Shown here: positions 44,246 to 56,139 of the stretch, piece by piece
How the letters are laid out: each line of letters begins with the position of its first letter
Position numbering within the stretch: the first letter of the stretch is position 1
DNA from: Neofusicoccum parvum
Taxonomy: Eukaryota > Ascomycota > Dothideomycetes > Botryosphaeriales > Botryosphaeriaceae
Assembly: GCA_020912385.1 (NCBI GenBank)
Contig: CP087208.1
Location: 3,348,001-3,412,000, forward strand
DNA: 64,000 nucleotides
Direction: 5' to 3'
Notes under the pieces: model-generated
What the model was told of the DNA's origin: nothing
Seen by the model: only the letters and a program-made list of their open reading frames with translations
Database searches by the model: none
Made by a program: the position numbers and the translations under genes

Positions 44246-45538
44246 ATGTCGGCGGACGACGACGGTGGTGGTGGGTTCGCGACCGTTGGCGCGTCGCGAC
44301 GCGCTGCGCGTCTCCAACGCGACCGCCCTGACTATCGCGCCCTCCACCGCGGCAAACCAACTACTCAACGCCGGTCTCACGCGTCAATTGCACCTGAGCT
44401 GTCAAAGGAAGCAACTTTAGACGATATTATCGACTTGCTGCGCATCGTCATCGAGCAGAATAGAGCGCTTACCGAACAGAATGAGGCCCTGATTGAACAG
44501 GGCGCTGGGAATGAGGAGGAGATTAAACGACTGTCTAGCGCGCTTGAAATGTCCGAAGAAACGCAGGCTAAGATGGAGGAGCGTATAGGGAAGATAGAAA
44601 AGCAGATGGTAGCGCTCGTAGAGACGACGCGTAGGAACCTAAGCTCACAGTCACAGATCAATACCACCTACGCCAGCGTGCTCCAAGGAGCGGCGCCGCC
44701 AACCCCTCTAAGCAATAGCTCACCGTCCGTCCCTATTGTCCCAACACGTGTGACGAACCTACTAGCCCCAGTTGCACAGCAAATACCACCAACGGTCGAA
44801 ATTGACCTTACTGAAGCCAGCGTCGATACCACAAAGCCGGGAGAGATTCGGGCCCAATTCTAGGCGGCACTGGAGGCCCAGGAAGCAACGAAGGATATTA
44901 GATGCTGTGGATTAACGAGGAACCCGAGCGACTCTGCTAAAGTACGGTTCTTCTTCAGGACTGAACGGGATGAAGAGCTCGTCAGGTCCAATCTTAGGTG
45001 GCTGGAGATAACCTTCCGAGGGGCGAGGATCAGAGGCAGGCAGTAGTATCCAGTAAAGATAGACAACGTTAATAAATTGACTGTCTTGAATGAGGATCGC
45101 ACTGGAGTACGCCCTGACGCTAGCCAGGTTATTAGCGCGGAGAATGATGTTGAAGTCATGTAAACCCGCTGGCTAAGCAAGCCAAGCAACCGCTTGTACA
45201 GCTCCGCAGTAATCTATCTTTCTAAGAGGAGTGAGGCAGATTCGCTCCTTGCTAAAAGGATGATTGATGTTGGCGGAGAGACAGCGTACACCAACGTGTT
45301 TAAATACCGCCCCCGCCCAAGACGCTGCTTTAAATGCCAGAGCTACGACCATCAGCAGTTCTGCTGTAGGGGAGAGGAGAGATGCGTTAAGTGCGTAGGC
45401 AGCGGTTATAAAGAAGAGAGCTGTTCGTCAGCTATAGAGAAGTGTGCCGCCTGCGGAGGTCCGTATAGGGCAGACGACAGGGGCTACCCAGAGTATAGAA
45501 AGCTCCTGAACAACATGCTCCACCAACGTAATGAATAG
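44246..45538 (+). pseudogene. LINE A ORF1 (coiled coil + zinc knuckles)
   Basis: An ATG at 44246 opens MSADDDGGGGFATVGASRRA. The 431-codon frame is interrupted by TAG at 44861-44863 and two further TAGs near 45044 and 45161, without frameshifts. Residues about 55-115 form a coiled coil (EETQAKMEERIGKIEKQMV). The C-terminus has CCHC knuckles: CFKCQSYDHQQFCC, CVKCVGSGYKEESC and CAACGG. Such proteins bind LINE RNA in the ribonucleoprotein. The last codons overlap the region where ORF2 begins. Confidence 0.85.
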
Positions 45539-48201
45539 ACCTCTCAAGACGATCCACGCGAACCTAGGAAAGAGCGGAACAGCACAATATAGTCTCCTAA
45601 ATGACGAGGACCTTATCGACTTTAGCATCATCTCTATCTCTAAACCAAGCTGCTTCCGCAACGCCGAAGGAAAAACAATAGCAGCACCTATCACCCACCC
45701 CTATTAGACCTAATTATTACCAATGAAGTCCCGGCAAGGCCGGTTTCCCTTCCGCTCAATGATGTGGATACGCAAAAGCATCTCAGTCCGTCAGATCTTA
45801 ATACCCTCGCCCGACATCACAGCTGCAGTAATTACACTGTAAGATAGAACTATTCTTATAGCATCGGTCTACGTCGTGAAAAAGGAGAGTCTAGCCGATT
45901 ACGAGCTTACAACTATACTCGAGAAGCTCCAGGCAGCAGTTACGCAGTCTGGGGCTTAGACTAACGGAGTGCTAGAGATCCTGATCTGTAGGGATTTTAA
46001 TAGGCACGACTAGCTCTAGGGAGGTGATTTAGTACAAGGCTCCGCACGCAGTGGAGAAGCAGCGCCAATAATTGACTTTATAGAGGACCTTCACCTCCAA
46101 AGTCTGCTTCCCCGAGGCACAACTACCTACGAGTCAGCCGGATATAGCTCTACAATCGACCTTATTCTCGCGTCACCGCGGCTAGCGGAGGACGTAAGCG
46201 CCTACCGTCCCTCTAGCACAGTATACGGACCCGATCACCAAGCGATTAAAGCACACTTTCAAATCAACGCACCTGGCCAGGCACCAGAAACTCAATACGC
46301 CTTCCGGAGTACGAACTAGGAGGCGGTTAGGGCTGACGTAGGAAAAAGACTAGCCGAGAGGCCCCCTCTGGACTCTAGAGATATCGAAGGTGCCGCTAAC
46401 TACCTAATAGGAGTCGTCTCTACGTCACTACAGAACCATGTCCCAAAAGCCAGGCCGTCACCGTACGTTAAGAAGTGGTGGATAGTAGACCTTACCCAGC
46501 TACGGAGGTCATTTACGTACTTCAGAAACCAGGCGCGAGCCGTCCGAAGGTGGGGACAGCAGGATAGCTGGCTAGAGGAACAAGTAAAAGCAGTAGCAAA
46601 GAGATTTCATAATACTATAAGACGATAAAAGCGAGCCTACTAGAAAACCTTTCTAGCAGAGCCAACTAATATCTAGAAAGCAGCAAGATATCTCTCCAGC
46701 TTAGAAAAGAACAACTTCGCTCAAATTACGCGTATACATCACTGAAATGGCTGTGCTGAGTCGGATAAAGCAATCTTAGAAGCTCTTATTAAGAACTTCT
46801 TCCTAGAACTTCCACCAGTACAAGAACGCACATAGAACGAGACGTACCAGGCTCCTAATAACTAGTTTAGCCACGCCCCTCTCCTAATAGATGAACTCAA
46901 AGAGGCAATCCTCCGAGCTAGCCTGTACAAAGCACCTAGAGCAGACGGGATACCAGCAGTAGTCTAGCGTGAACTTTAGCCAGTAATCGACAAGTATATC
47001 CACCAATTATTCAACGAGTCGCTACTATAAGGCTACCTACCTAGCCATTAGCGACTCGCAAAGATTGTTCCTCTACGCAAGGTAGGAAAACTGGACTACG
47101 AACTCCCACAAGTATACAGGCCGATCTCGCTACTATCAACACTAGGGAAAGCGCTTGAATCAGTAGTTACAGAGAGGATATCTACCCTAGTTAAAGAGTA
47201 CTCTCTATTGCCAAAGAACCATTTCGGGGCCCGGAAACAGCGATCTACAATACAAGTACTAACGGTCCTCTAATAGCGCATCTACGATATATAGCGCGAG
47301 GGGAAGGTCCTGTCGCTACTCTCGTTTAACGTTAAGGGCGCCTATAATGGCGTGGCGAAGGAAGTACTCCTTAAGAGACTCCGTCAGCGGAGAATTCCTA
47401 AGACTCTTATCAAATAGATTGACGCATTTTACTCTGGTAGAAGCGCGTCAGTAGTAGTCAACGGGAAGACCTCTAAAGTAATCGACCTCCCTCAAGCAGG
47501 ACTACCGCAAGGATCTCCCCTCTCACTAATTCTATTCCTATTCTTTAACGCAGACCTGGTCCAGTCAGTTACGAACAAGAATAAGGGAGCAATTACGTTC
47601 GTCGACAACTATAGCGCCTGGGTAACCGGTCTCTTAGCGGAAGGGAACGTAGTAAAGCTTTAAGAAACTATAGTACCCCGAGTTGAAGAATAGGAGGCGA
47701 CAAGCGGTATAATATTCAAAGCCGAAAAAACAACGCTTACTTACTTTACAAGAACCCCGCAAAGACTGTTAGAGAAAGCAGTAATAATAAAGGGAAATGA
47801 AGTACACCTAAAGACAGAGGCTAAAATTCTCGGTGTTATCTTTGACCAAGAACTGAAGTTTAGAGCCCACACAGGCAGGATCGTAAAGAGGGGAACCCAG
47901 GCCGCTTTAGCGCTAAGAAGGCTATAGGGCCTACGGCCAAGTAGCGTACGCTAGCTCTTTACAGCAACAGTAGCGCCAACAGTTGATTACGCCTCGCCGA
48001 TATAGGCACCAGCGGCTATACACCTGACTCTTAGATCACTTAAGGCGATCTAAAGGATTGTAGGAAGAGCTATCACAGGAGCCTTTAGGACTATTACCTT
48101 ACCAATTCTTAAGGCTGAAGCAGCAATCTTACCTACTAGGATTCGCCTTGAACAACAGTTACTCCGGTTTTAGGTTAACTATCACACTCTTCTACAGTCT
48201 C
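45539..48201 (+). pseudogene. LINE A ORF2, endonuclease and RT part
   Basis: The endonuclease end is seen as YSSTIDLILASPRL and YGPDHQAIKAHF (46140-46265). RT landmarks are YRPISLLSTLGKALE (about 47115), AGLPQGSPLSLILFLFFNAD (about 47495-47555), FVDNYSAWV (about 47600, catalytic Asp lost) and ILGVIFDQELKFRAH (about 47830). More than twenty TAG codons and an early frame change destroy it. The frame continues across the nested LINE at 50403 (LLQSHPFWRLKRAINPANKR). Confidence 0.8.
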
Positions 48202-50402
48202 TCTACCGAATAGACTAGCCAGACGGCTCCGCGAACAAGGATGGCCTATGCAGATAGCCAAATAGGCACATGAATTCGTCACTAAACGAAAGGCAAGGGT
48301 ACGCATGGAGGGGGTCACGACAACCGAAAAAGACCTCAACTGCGGAGTCCTACAAGGATCACCCGCGTCACCAATTCTATACATGCTATACCTCTCACCA
48401 CTGCTGAAAAGAGGAGAGCAGGAGAAAAGATTCGCGTACGCGGACGACGTTAGCTTCCTACGGGTAGGCAAGAGCACGGCAGAAATAATAATGGCCCTTA
48501 CGAAGGACCTGAAGGAAGCACTACAGTAGGGAGAAGAAAACGCAGTAGCCTTCACGTCAGATAAATACAAGCTGATCCACTTCACTAGAGGATTAACAGT
48601 AAGGGCACATAGAATCAAGATTGGGGAGTTGGAAATACACCCGGCCACAAAGCCGGTAAGGTGGCTAGGGGTATTCTTCGACCCCAAGCTAAGCTTTCGG
48701 CACCACGTGGAAACATGGAGCGCCAAAGCGAACAAAGTGGCATCTCACCTGAGAAACCTCAACAAGGTAACAAAGGGAATACCACCAGCAGCAGCAGCGA
48801 AAGCGGCAGCGTCGTGCGTGGTCCCAGTGGCAACATACGGAGCGGAAATCTGGTATAAAGGCCCCGAAGTACCCTCCGACAAGGACAGAAGCAGGATGGT
48901 GGTACCAAGACAGGGAAGGCATATCAAGTCAGTCGACAAGGCACTCCGGACCGCAGCCCGGGCCGCCCTACCAGTCTGGAAAACCACCCCGGTCCCGGTA
49001 CTACACAGGGAATCGGGAATCCCACCAGCAGACGTCATACTACAGCAAACAAGGAGGCGGGCAGCGTTAAGGCTGAAACTACTAGACCAAAACCACCCCC
49101 TGGTCGGGAGATCGCTACCAAGCGAGAAAAAGAAGGGTGGACGCCCCCCTAAGAACCCCGACGCGCAACCAGTGGCAACACGACTGCAGATGCTAGCGCA
49201 GATAGAGGAGAAATGCGAAAGGCCCGAGCTACTCATGCTAACATACTCAGACAACCCGACAACCACGCTGCAAGGCAAGGAAAAAGGGAAAAAAGAGTTC
49301 GAAGAGAATCAGAGAAATGACTCACCAAACACGATATACATCTATTCGGATGGGTCAGCAACGGGACCGAAAACCTCATGGGCCTTCGTAGCCTACAGGG
49401 GAGAAGAACAACTACACGCGGAAGGCGGAAGCCTGCCCAAAGCGGAAGTATACGATGCGGAGATCCGAGGGGCAACCGAAGGACTTAGTTGGGCGGAACA
49501 GATGAAAGAACGGCTGGCGCCGGAAAAAATCGTCCTCTGCATAGACAACACGTCGGTCATCCGAGGAATCACTGGACACACCCCGAACAGCTCCCAAAGC
49601 CAATTCACAAGGCTTAAGGACACGAAACGAAGGCTCGACCCCATCACCGTCGAAACAAGATGGTGCCCAGGCCACATGGGAATAAAAGGGAATGAGGAAG
49701 CTGACGCACTCGCCAAGGCATCCGCAGACTTACCAAACACCGAGGCAGACATAGCAACAGTCGCCTGGGCAAGGAGGAGGAACAGGGAAAAGAGGACACG
49801 TGACTACGTCACATGGTGGGAGAAGCACGCACCTACCACCTACAAAAACCTGGGACTCGGAGTGGGAAAACGAATACCCGAGCTGACGTTAACAAGACAG
49901 ACGCTACACAGACTCATAGCTGAAAAGACGGGTCACGGGGACTTCGTAGAGTACCATAGAAGATTCAAGCACGAAGGGAAAGAACTTACCTGTAAGTGCG
50001 GCGCCGAGAAAGCGCAATGGCACTTCATCGACTGTCCACAGACGGCGCGATGGACCTACCCAGAGATCGTAACAGACGCAGAGAAAGTCAGGAACCTCCT
50101 TGGTCCAAAAGGATGGTTCCTCTTTCAAAGCCTCGTTGAGACAACGGGGGTGTATCGGGGCGGCTAGAAGCCGCAGGTGGGAATATGCCGAACCAAGAAA
50201 AACGGCTTTGGCGCAGTCCACGGAGACAGGGAACTAGCGGGTAGGCACGAAGCCAGCCTGCCACAAAGGAAGGAAAAAACAGAAAGAGAAGGATCTCATT
50301 TGTCACGCGAAAAGGTGGTTAAAACTCCACCCGTCTGTAGGCCCTAAGGGAGGCAGCTTAACTAGCACACACAGTAGACGTTAATACAATCATCATCTCC
50401 CG
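48202..50402 (+). mobile_element. LINE type B, 5'-truncated, nested in LINE A
   Basis: It is flanked by a 7-bp target duplication CAGTCTC (48195-48201 and 50403-50409). Removing it and one duplicate restores the reading of LINE A. It begins inside RT and runs through RNase H to a 3' UTR ending TAGACGTTAATACAA. The 3' UTR matches that of the fragment at 32938-33374. It carries far fewer stops than its host element, so it is younger or was less exposed to RIP. Confidence 0.9.
48214..50167 (+). pseudogene. LINE B ORF2: RT C-terminal half, RNase H, zinc cluster
   Basis: The frame shows RT motifs GVLQGSPASPILYMLYL and the catalytic FAYADDVSFL, then a thumb region, an RNase H domain (IYIYSDGSATG, YDAEIRGATEGLSW, LCIDNTSVI, HMGIKGNEEADALAK; the four acidic residues are kept), and a final CKCGAEKAQWHFIDC cluster. 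TAG codons occur near 48266 and at 48527-48529; from 48530 on it is open for over 500 codons to 50167. The N-terminal part and the endonuclease are missing because of 5' truncation. Confidence 0.85.
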
Positions 50403-51640
50403 CAGTCTCATCCATTCTGGAGGTTGAAAAGAGCTATTAACCCAGCGAATAAAAGATTCGTCTCGCCACTCCAACGGATAATGCTCTTGGCTGGAGAAAT
50501 AGACACCGAACGGCTAGAGGTAATCCAGCCGTTTGTGAGGATGCCCTGGGATAACAGGCCGGTAGTAAAGATTGAGAGCCTGGAGACAGTAAGCCTGCAA
50601 GCGAGCACGCCCCCAACGTTAGAGGTAGCTATCTTCACCGATAGCTCGTAAAGAAACCAGAGAGTCGGCGTCGGCATCTCCTACGTGGATAGTAAAGGCG
50701 TGACTGCTATAGCACACTCGCTCCTAATAGGCAGATCGGACTCAATCGATATCCTACACGCGGAACTACGGGCAATCCAGCAGGCCGTGGCCCTAGTACA
50801 TGGCATATAGTCCAAAGAAGCCGTCGCCGCGTACCCAGGTATAGCAAGGACGAAACATATCATCTATAGCGATAGCAAGACAGCCCTACGCTCCCTACTC
50901 CGACCGTGGTAGAGGCCAAGCCAGGAGGTTATTAAAGATACCCTCAACCTCCTACACCAGACCCAACAGAATAACGGGCCGCCGATTGAGTTCAGATGGG
51001 TGCCAGCGCACCAGGGAATCGCTGGAAACGAGAGGGCAAACCAACTAGCCCTACGGGCCACAGGGGGTACCCAAGAGCCCCCGCCTAGCACGATATTACG
51101 GTCCCTGGCGCTAGCAAAATGTGAAGCCGTAACTGCGAAGAAGAGAAGGGAATTATTTAAAGCCGTAAAGGGAGGTGAGGCATCTCGTAAACTCGATCAG
51201 GCACTTGCTCAGCTCCATACGAAACGGCTATACAACCAACTCAGCTATAGGGAGGCCTTAGTCATTGCCCAGCTGAGAACGTCTAAAGCGAACCTTAACG
51301 AACCGCTATATAAAATTAAGCGAGCGTAGTCAGCAGCGTGTACCTGCAGAGCAGAGAAGAAGACGGTCAAGCATTTCCTCCTCGAGTGCATACGCTGGAT
51401 GGACATCCGGGTAGAACTACAAAACACCCTTAGAGACAGATTCGGCGACCTTGCATACATGCTAGGAGGCTGGTCAGGAACAAAACTACCGAATGGAAAA
51501 TACAGGGACGGACCACCAGACAAGTAGCGGGCGAGTACGAGCGCGATTAGAGCAACGGCAGCTTTTACTTTAGCTACCGGAAGGCTTAATACAACCAGGG
51601 ACTAGGAAACTGCGATGGCTACTCAATTACCCATCTTTCT
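50403..51640 (+). pseudogene. LINE A ORF2, RNase H and C-terminal part
   Basis: This is the continuation after the nested element. RNase H is seen as VAIFTDSS, then HAELRAIQQAV, IIYSDSKTALRSLL and WVPAHQGIAGNERANQLAL. The C-terminal KLDQALAQLHTKRLYNQLS and the cluster CTCRAEKKTVKHFLLEC follow. TAG codons interrupt it at several places, for example 50650-50652 and 50807-50809. Confidence 0.8.
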
Positions 51641-51942
51641 ACCAGCTAGTTGTCACGCTGATACAGGGACTGACAACACCCGGGAATTAGTCTCGATAAG
51701 GCCTGGCACGAAGGGTTCAAGTAGTTAACTCCGCCCCTACCTCTCCTTTCACGTTCAACAGTCTTGGCTTTGACGCTTATTTTCTTTTGTTATTCTTTTC
51801 TATGTCAATTACGCTCGTTTCAAGAAGGATAGCGACTTCTATTCAGCATGTGGGCCTTGGATGAACCGGGATCCCAATGTAGTTTAGCGTAGATCTAGCG
51901 ATTTTGTCCCTATGGCCCGCGGAGGCCGACGGGGTGTATGAA

Positions 51943-51969
51943 TACTACTACTACTACTACTACTACTAC
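51943..51969. repeat. (TAC)n tail of LINE A
   Basis: Nine perfect TAC units follow GTATGAA. In place of a poly(A) tail, this simple repeat ends the element; related elements in the window end in (CAT)n, (TATC)n or (CTCAA)n. Confidence 0.9.
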
Positions 51970-51999
51970 ACCGCACCTTCTACCTCGACTTCAGTCGCC

Positions 52000-53826
52000 A
52001 TGGCTCACCAGAAGACAGGCGCCACCGCAGTTACGCAGCGAGGCACACGATCGAAAAACAAAGATCCTAGTACGACTACCCCTATTCCAACGTCCCGTCA
52101 CGCTCAGCGCCTTACAATTCCCGCAGTGCCCGCGCCGGGGGCCCCCAACAAGCCTTTAAGAAAAAGCCTTCGCATCCGTAGATATAGCCCTAAATGGGGT
52201 CCATTAGAAGATAAACGTGGGAGGAAGAGTATAGTGGTTAAACATTTCACCCTCACTTTCTAAAGTACTAATCTGACATCGATGCAGCGGCGTCGAAACA
52301 AAACGATTACTCGCCAATCTCCCTCTCAGGTCCAAGAGCAAGAAGGCCTGGCTCCCCAAGAAAAACGTCGCAAGCTTCAAAAACATTCAGTCGCCAATAT
52401 TCCGAGAGACTATCACCAGGACCGACACGTACCACAGAGAAGTGTCGCTCCGACTCCTATAATATCGAACAACCCCACGTATACTAAGCGAACTGAACGC
52501 TGGGTCGACGAAGCTCCCTTGCCGAAGTCATCACCAGATTAGATTGCCGCCATGGCGATACTCCCGCTAGCATGGCCAGATATAACGGCCCGTGGTCGTT
52601 CCAGAACAGGCGAGCCAAATGGTACGCCGAGGCTAGAATCGGACAAAGCTAGTTTAAGCTCGAAGATTGAGTCATCAGGCCCACACTTCGCCGATATACT
52701 GTCCAACAGCCATCCTTTCGTCAAAAGTCACATGAGGGACTACGATGGAATACAGGGTGATGGGCCTAATGTTGCGAGCATGGACCTTTGGAGAAAATTG
52801 CGAGACGCCCGCCCGTCCCGACTACCAGATCCCCGTTATGACAACAAAATGGTTTTCACAGAAAGCTTGGCAAGGCTGGCCTACGGAAACGAGGCGATGC
52901 TTCGACATATACTGCATGATATCGTTTGCCCGCCTGCTGGAGGTTTAGCAGCCCGCATCCGCTATGACGCAAACCTAGCTCCAACGTTGTACCCGCATTA
53001 CGATCTATTAGCTGACGCCATGGATGAGCTGTGGTATAATAGTAACGCGATGTTCAAAACCGACACGCTTGTTTCGCTGCTAAAGCCCGGTTACTGTGTT
53101 GGATTCAGGCAATGGGCTTTCTCCAATACTCAGCAACGAAAGCTCCGGAAACTCACCCGGCACCCGTAGTTCAAGTGGAACCCAACTGCGTTGTTATACT
53201 TCCCGTTCCTCACTTGCGAAGCAGCACACAAAGGAAGCATAGAGCATGGAAAGCAACGGAATGCCTATAGTATAACATTAGCTATCATGGCAGTGGTTGA
53301 GCTTTTCACCGTTGCGTAATGCAAGGAGTTACTTCGCCGCGAGATCTTGGGGTTCTCCATCACCTATAACGAAACCGAGGTAAACCTCTTCTGCCATTAC
53401 CCAGACATACAAGGGGACGTGACAGAGATATATCGCACTAGACTTCGAACATTCCACTATGACAGCGACTTCTATGAGGGAAGGTGGGTGTCATATGATA
53501 TTGTAAGGAATATCTACGAAATCTGGGCGCCCTATCACTTCAAGCGGCTTTCTACAGCCCTTGATAGATGTGATGATAGCCTCGATATGGCGAGCTTACC
53601 GAGCAACGCACGAGGAACTCCCACCCCAAGCGATCATGCCAGTATAGCCCGGGAAATGAGAGTGGAGAGCGACACATCGACAGCCAAGGGAGCTGAAAGG
53701 GCTACAAGTAGCACACCGGTACCTGATATCCGATCTCATCAACCACTACCGACAACGGGAACCTCAGGACACCTTATTAGCGGCTCGACTATCGGAACTC
53801 CTCCTCCTAAAGATGGCTCTGTATAG
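52000..53826 (+). pseudogene. DUF7924-like gene with three nonsense codons
   Basis: An ATG at 52000 opens MAHQKTGATAVTQRGTRSKN, a basic, Pro-rich leader. A 51-nt intron is likely just before 52288 (branch CTAAT/CTGAC, acceptor GCAG). After that one frame runs to the TAG at 53824-53826 but is stopped by TAG at 52540-52542 and 53167-53169 and TAA at 53317-53319. The segment FKWNPTALLYFPFLTCEAAH, then AYSITLAIMAVVELF, REILGFSITYNETEVNLFCH, and YDIVRNIYEIWAPYHFKRL match the order of motifs in the fungal DUF7924 domain. In many members the first motif continues E-x-K, like a PD-(D/E)XK nuclease core (my inference); here that lysine is not at the expected place. The C-terminal tail is Ser/Thr/Pro-rich. 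LINE A ends 30 bp before the start codon. Confidence 0.75.
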
Positions 53827-55160
53827 CCGCCGGCCACCGTATCAAAAGCGGAGACTCAATGCCCAGTCAGCGAAGGCGAGACGAACAACCATATTAAGAC
53901 ACGTCTATTCTAGTAGCACAGGATGGTGTGGCGAAATAAGAGAGATGGCAAGATAGCTCTAGAAGCAGTTGATCTTGGCTAGTTATATATTTTTATCTAG
54001 CTTCAAGTAGTATAACTGAAGATGTTGAGTATCATGCTGTCTTCTATGTCCCCGATAGAAGGTCCACAAAACTGTGATACCCAACGACTGATGCCTGATA
54101 AAATAAAGGGATACTAGCCAACAGCTAACCACCCCTCTTCGATATTTGGACCCTAAGAGGCAGGGGCCCGCCGTTACACTGATCCTGTGGTATCTTCTAG
54201 ATTTTGCTTTTCTTTGTGTCTTCTATGCTCCCTGGGCTCTTTCATTCTTCTCTGTACGTTATTCACCTCTTTCCAGCTGTAAAAACCGAACTGATCGTTG
54301 ATAGTGATAGCAACGCACACGAGACGAGGTCAGCATCGCCTCTACAACACTCTCGCTCCCTCTCCACAATGTCAAACGCATCCATGCTTTTCGCGTTGTC
54401 CTTCATTCCCGACGAAGTCAGTAAACCCGGCCTAGCGTATACATAACGTAAGCAGCTTCGGGCCGCGTGGATGAGATATACTTCTCGAGCTCTAAGGAGG
54501 TGTTGATAGCGTTCTATCAGGCCGCTGGCTCGTCCACCGCCACTACGTGACGAAGCTTCTTAATTCGTACCATCGTTATCACGTCGGGCTTGGGTCAACC
54601 GAGGTGTGGCAAAGCCTGTAAGGCCAGTCATGGCCACATATAAGATGAAGGTAGCGTGGCGCGGAGAGGTCAGGGAAGACTTCAGACTCGAACTAGGCCA
54701 TCAGGTCGGCACGGTTCCATTCCAGGGTGGCCCGCAGGCCATGTAGCAGCCTGTACGGCTCTTCCAGCGAGTCGGTTCCCCCAGGTGATGCGCCCTAAAA
54801 ATACACGCCCTGTCATCGCCGTCGAGGGCGACCACGTACGCTCCCGCCCACAGACAGCTCCTCCACCTTCCTCCGAAAAATGATAGGCAAAGTAGTTTAT
54901 TAGATGTTAGAAATCTGCTAATTAGTGAAGAGCTTAGCACACTAGGGCAACTCACATGTCGCCGGCAGAGGCCTTTTTACTCGTGCTGGTAAGGGCTAAA
55001 TCTACTACATCTAAGGCGAGTAATGTCCCATCCGCGCTCTGGGAAACTCCGCTAACAGCGTATAGGAACGTTCTTACATATACCATAACTGCGAAACCCC
55101 CGCTTTCCTACTACTTCAAGTCAACTTCCCTCATCTTTCTGCGTCTTCGCGGAGGCTGTG
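53827..55160. other. Repeat-derived or decayed sequence
   Basis: No gene is recognised. A short frame from the ATG at 54369 (MSNASMLFALSFIPDEVSKP) is the only coding-like piece. Small ORFs at 54656-54955 on both strands have no family. Confidence 0.4.
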
Positions 55161-55509
55161 TGTGACGGTCCAAACCGCCAGCATCTCGTTCTCCAGGTAA
55201 TAGGAAGGTGTTACTTCTACAGGTCGACAGGATTCAACAGAAGGACCTGTAGAAGCACTAAGCCTAATTAGGAAAGGGCTAGTAAGGAACGCCGAACTGT
55301 AGTTCTCTCACCAAGGAGCGATACTTGGCCAGAACTTACTAGAGAAGAGAAGCCTGGGCCCGGCCATTTGACTTTTAACTAGCACCTAGGCCATGTATAT
55401 AAACTCCCCTCTTTCTCCCCCATTCTTCTTCTTTTCTTCTTCTTTTCTTTAGCTTAGAAACTTTAGTCAATTTCGAGAATCTGACTTGTTCTTCTTGAGT
55501 CGTGACATA
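55161..55509 (+). mobile_element. Possible LTR of a Gypsy-type element
   Basis: It starts TGTGACGGTCCAAACCG and ends GAGTCGTGACA, a TG..CA pair with related ends. Inside, a TATA box (TGTATATAAACTCC at about 55394) is followed by a long pyrimidine tract, as in Gypsy LTR promoters. A primer-binding-site-like TGGTAGCGAAGATGG follows at 55539. No matching right LTR, target duplication or pol gene was found. Confidence 0.45.
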
Positions 55510-55731
55510 GGTGGCTTTCGGGCGAAGAGGACTGCGCCATTGGTAGCGAAGATGGCACGAATGGAAATTGTCGAATGGTGCGAGTAAATAAGACATCGTC
55601 GGTCCTGTGAATTAAAGCTGTCTAGATATCTATTGCAGTGATTATTTGCTTACGCGTTATATGATGGCGTCTGATTACGAGCAACTCCTTCTCTCCTCCT
55701 CTACAGCTAGAGCTACTCCCTCTTTCATTCT

Positions 55732-56139
55732 TCACACTGACAGCGCGTTCTGACGGAAAGCTACCATCCATCCCACGAGCTTCGTGTACGCCTCGGCCAT
55801 TACCAGATCCATAATGCCAATTTCCTTCTCCACCTTCCTCGCTGTGAAGTCAACGTCGGCGCACAGGCGGGCACTGGTCTCCGAGAGGTGGTCGAAGATC
55901 TGCTACTTGTGCTGCCTGAACGTCGTCTGCAGCTCGGTGAAATCCTTAAGCAATTCGAGTCCACAGCGAGCGAAGCGTCGGTAGCGGTGCTCAAGGGTGC
56001 CGAGGGCGTCGACGAACGATGATATGGTTGGGGAATAGCATGGTAGAGCATAGTAGAGGTGCAGCGCGGAGCGGTCGAGCAAAGTGCGAAGGACGATGAG
56101 GGACGGCGACGACGGTGAAGGAAGGCGCGGACGTGACAA
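55732..56139 (-). pseudogene. Unidentified helical protein fragment with one TAG
   Basis: The minus frame reads SFVDALGTLEHRYRRFARCG, ELLKDFTELQTTFRQHK, then TAG at 55903-55905, then QIFDHLSETSARLCADVDFT to QNALSV and a TGA at 55732-55734. Only the TAG breaks it. There is no ATG in the kept part, so the start is lost or lies in another exon. The predicted helices have no recognisable family. Confidence 0.4.

Larger units (their letters stand above)
44134..51969 (+). mobile_element. LINE type A (Tad/I-type), full length but inactivated, with a nested LINE
   Basis: It starts at a 17-bp palindrome (44134-44150). Downstream come ORF1 (44246-45538), ORF2 with AP-endonuclease (about 45560-46300), RT (about 46600-47900) and RNase H (about 50630-51090), a cysteine-rich C-terminus (to about 51640), a 3' UTR with GGCCCGCGGAGGCCGACGGG, and a (TAC)n tail. 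LINE B is inserted at 48202-50402. Dozens of in-frame stops, nearly all TAG, and the change of the RT catalytic YxDD to FVDNY show inactivation by G-to-A/C-to-T mutation. The 3' tail ends about 30 bp before the start codon of the DUF7924 pseudogene. Confidence 0.9.

Noticed and set aside
51904..51990. Protein with a poly-Tyr tract
   Set aside because: The tract is a translation of the (TAC)n LINE tail, not a gene start.
35268..53826. Amber codon reassignment, since most interrupting stops are TAG
   Set aside because: TAG also ends intact genes in the window (for example 18162-18164), TAA interrupts other frames, and copy comparison shows TGG-to-TAG transitions, so RIP-type mutation explains it.
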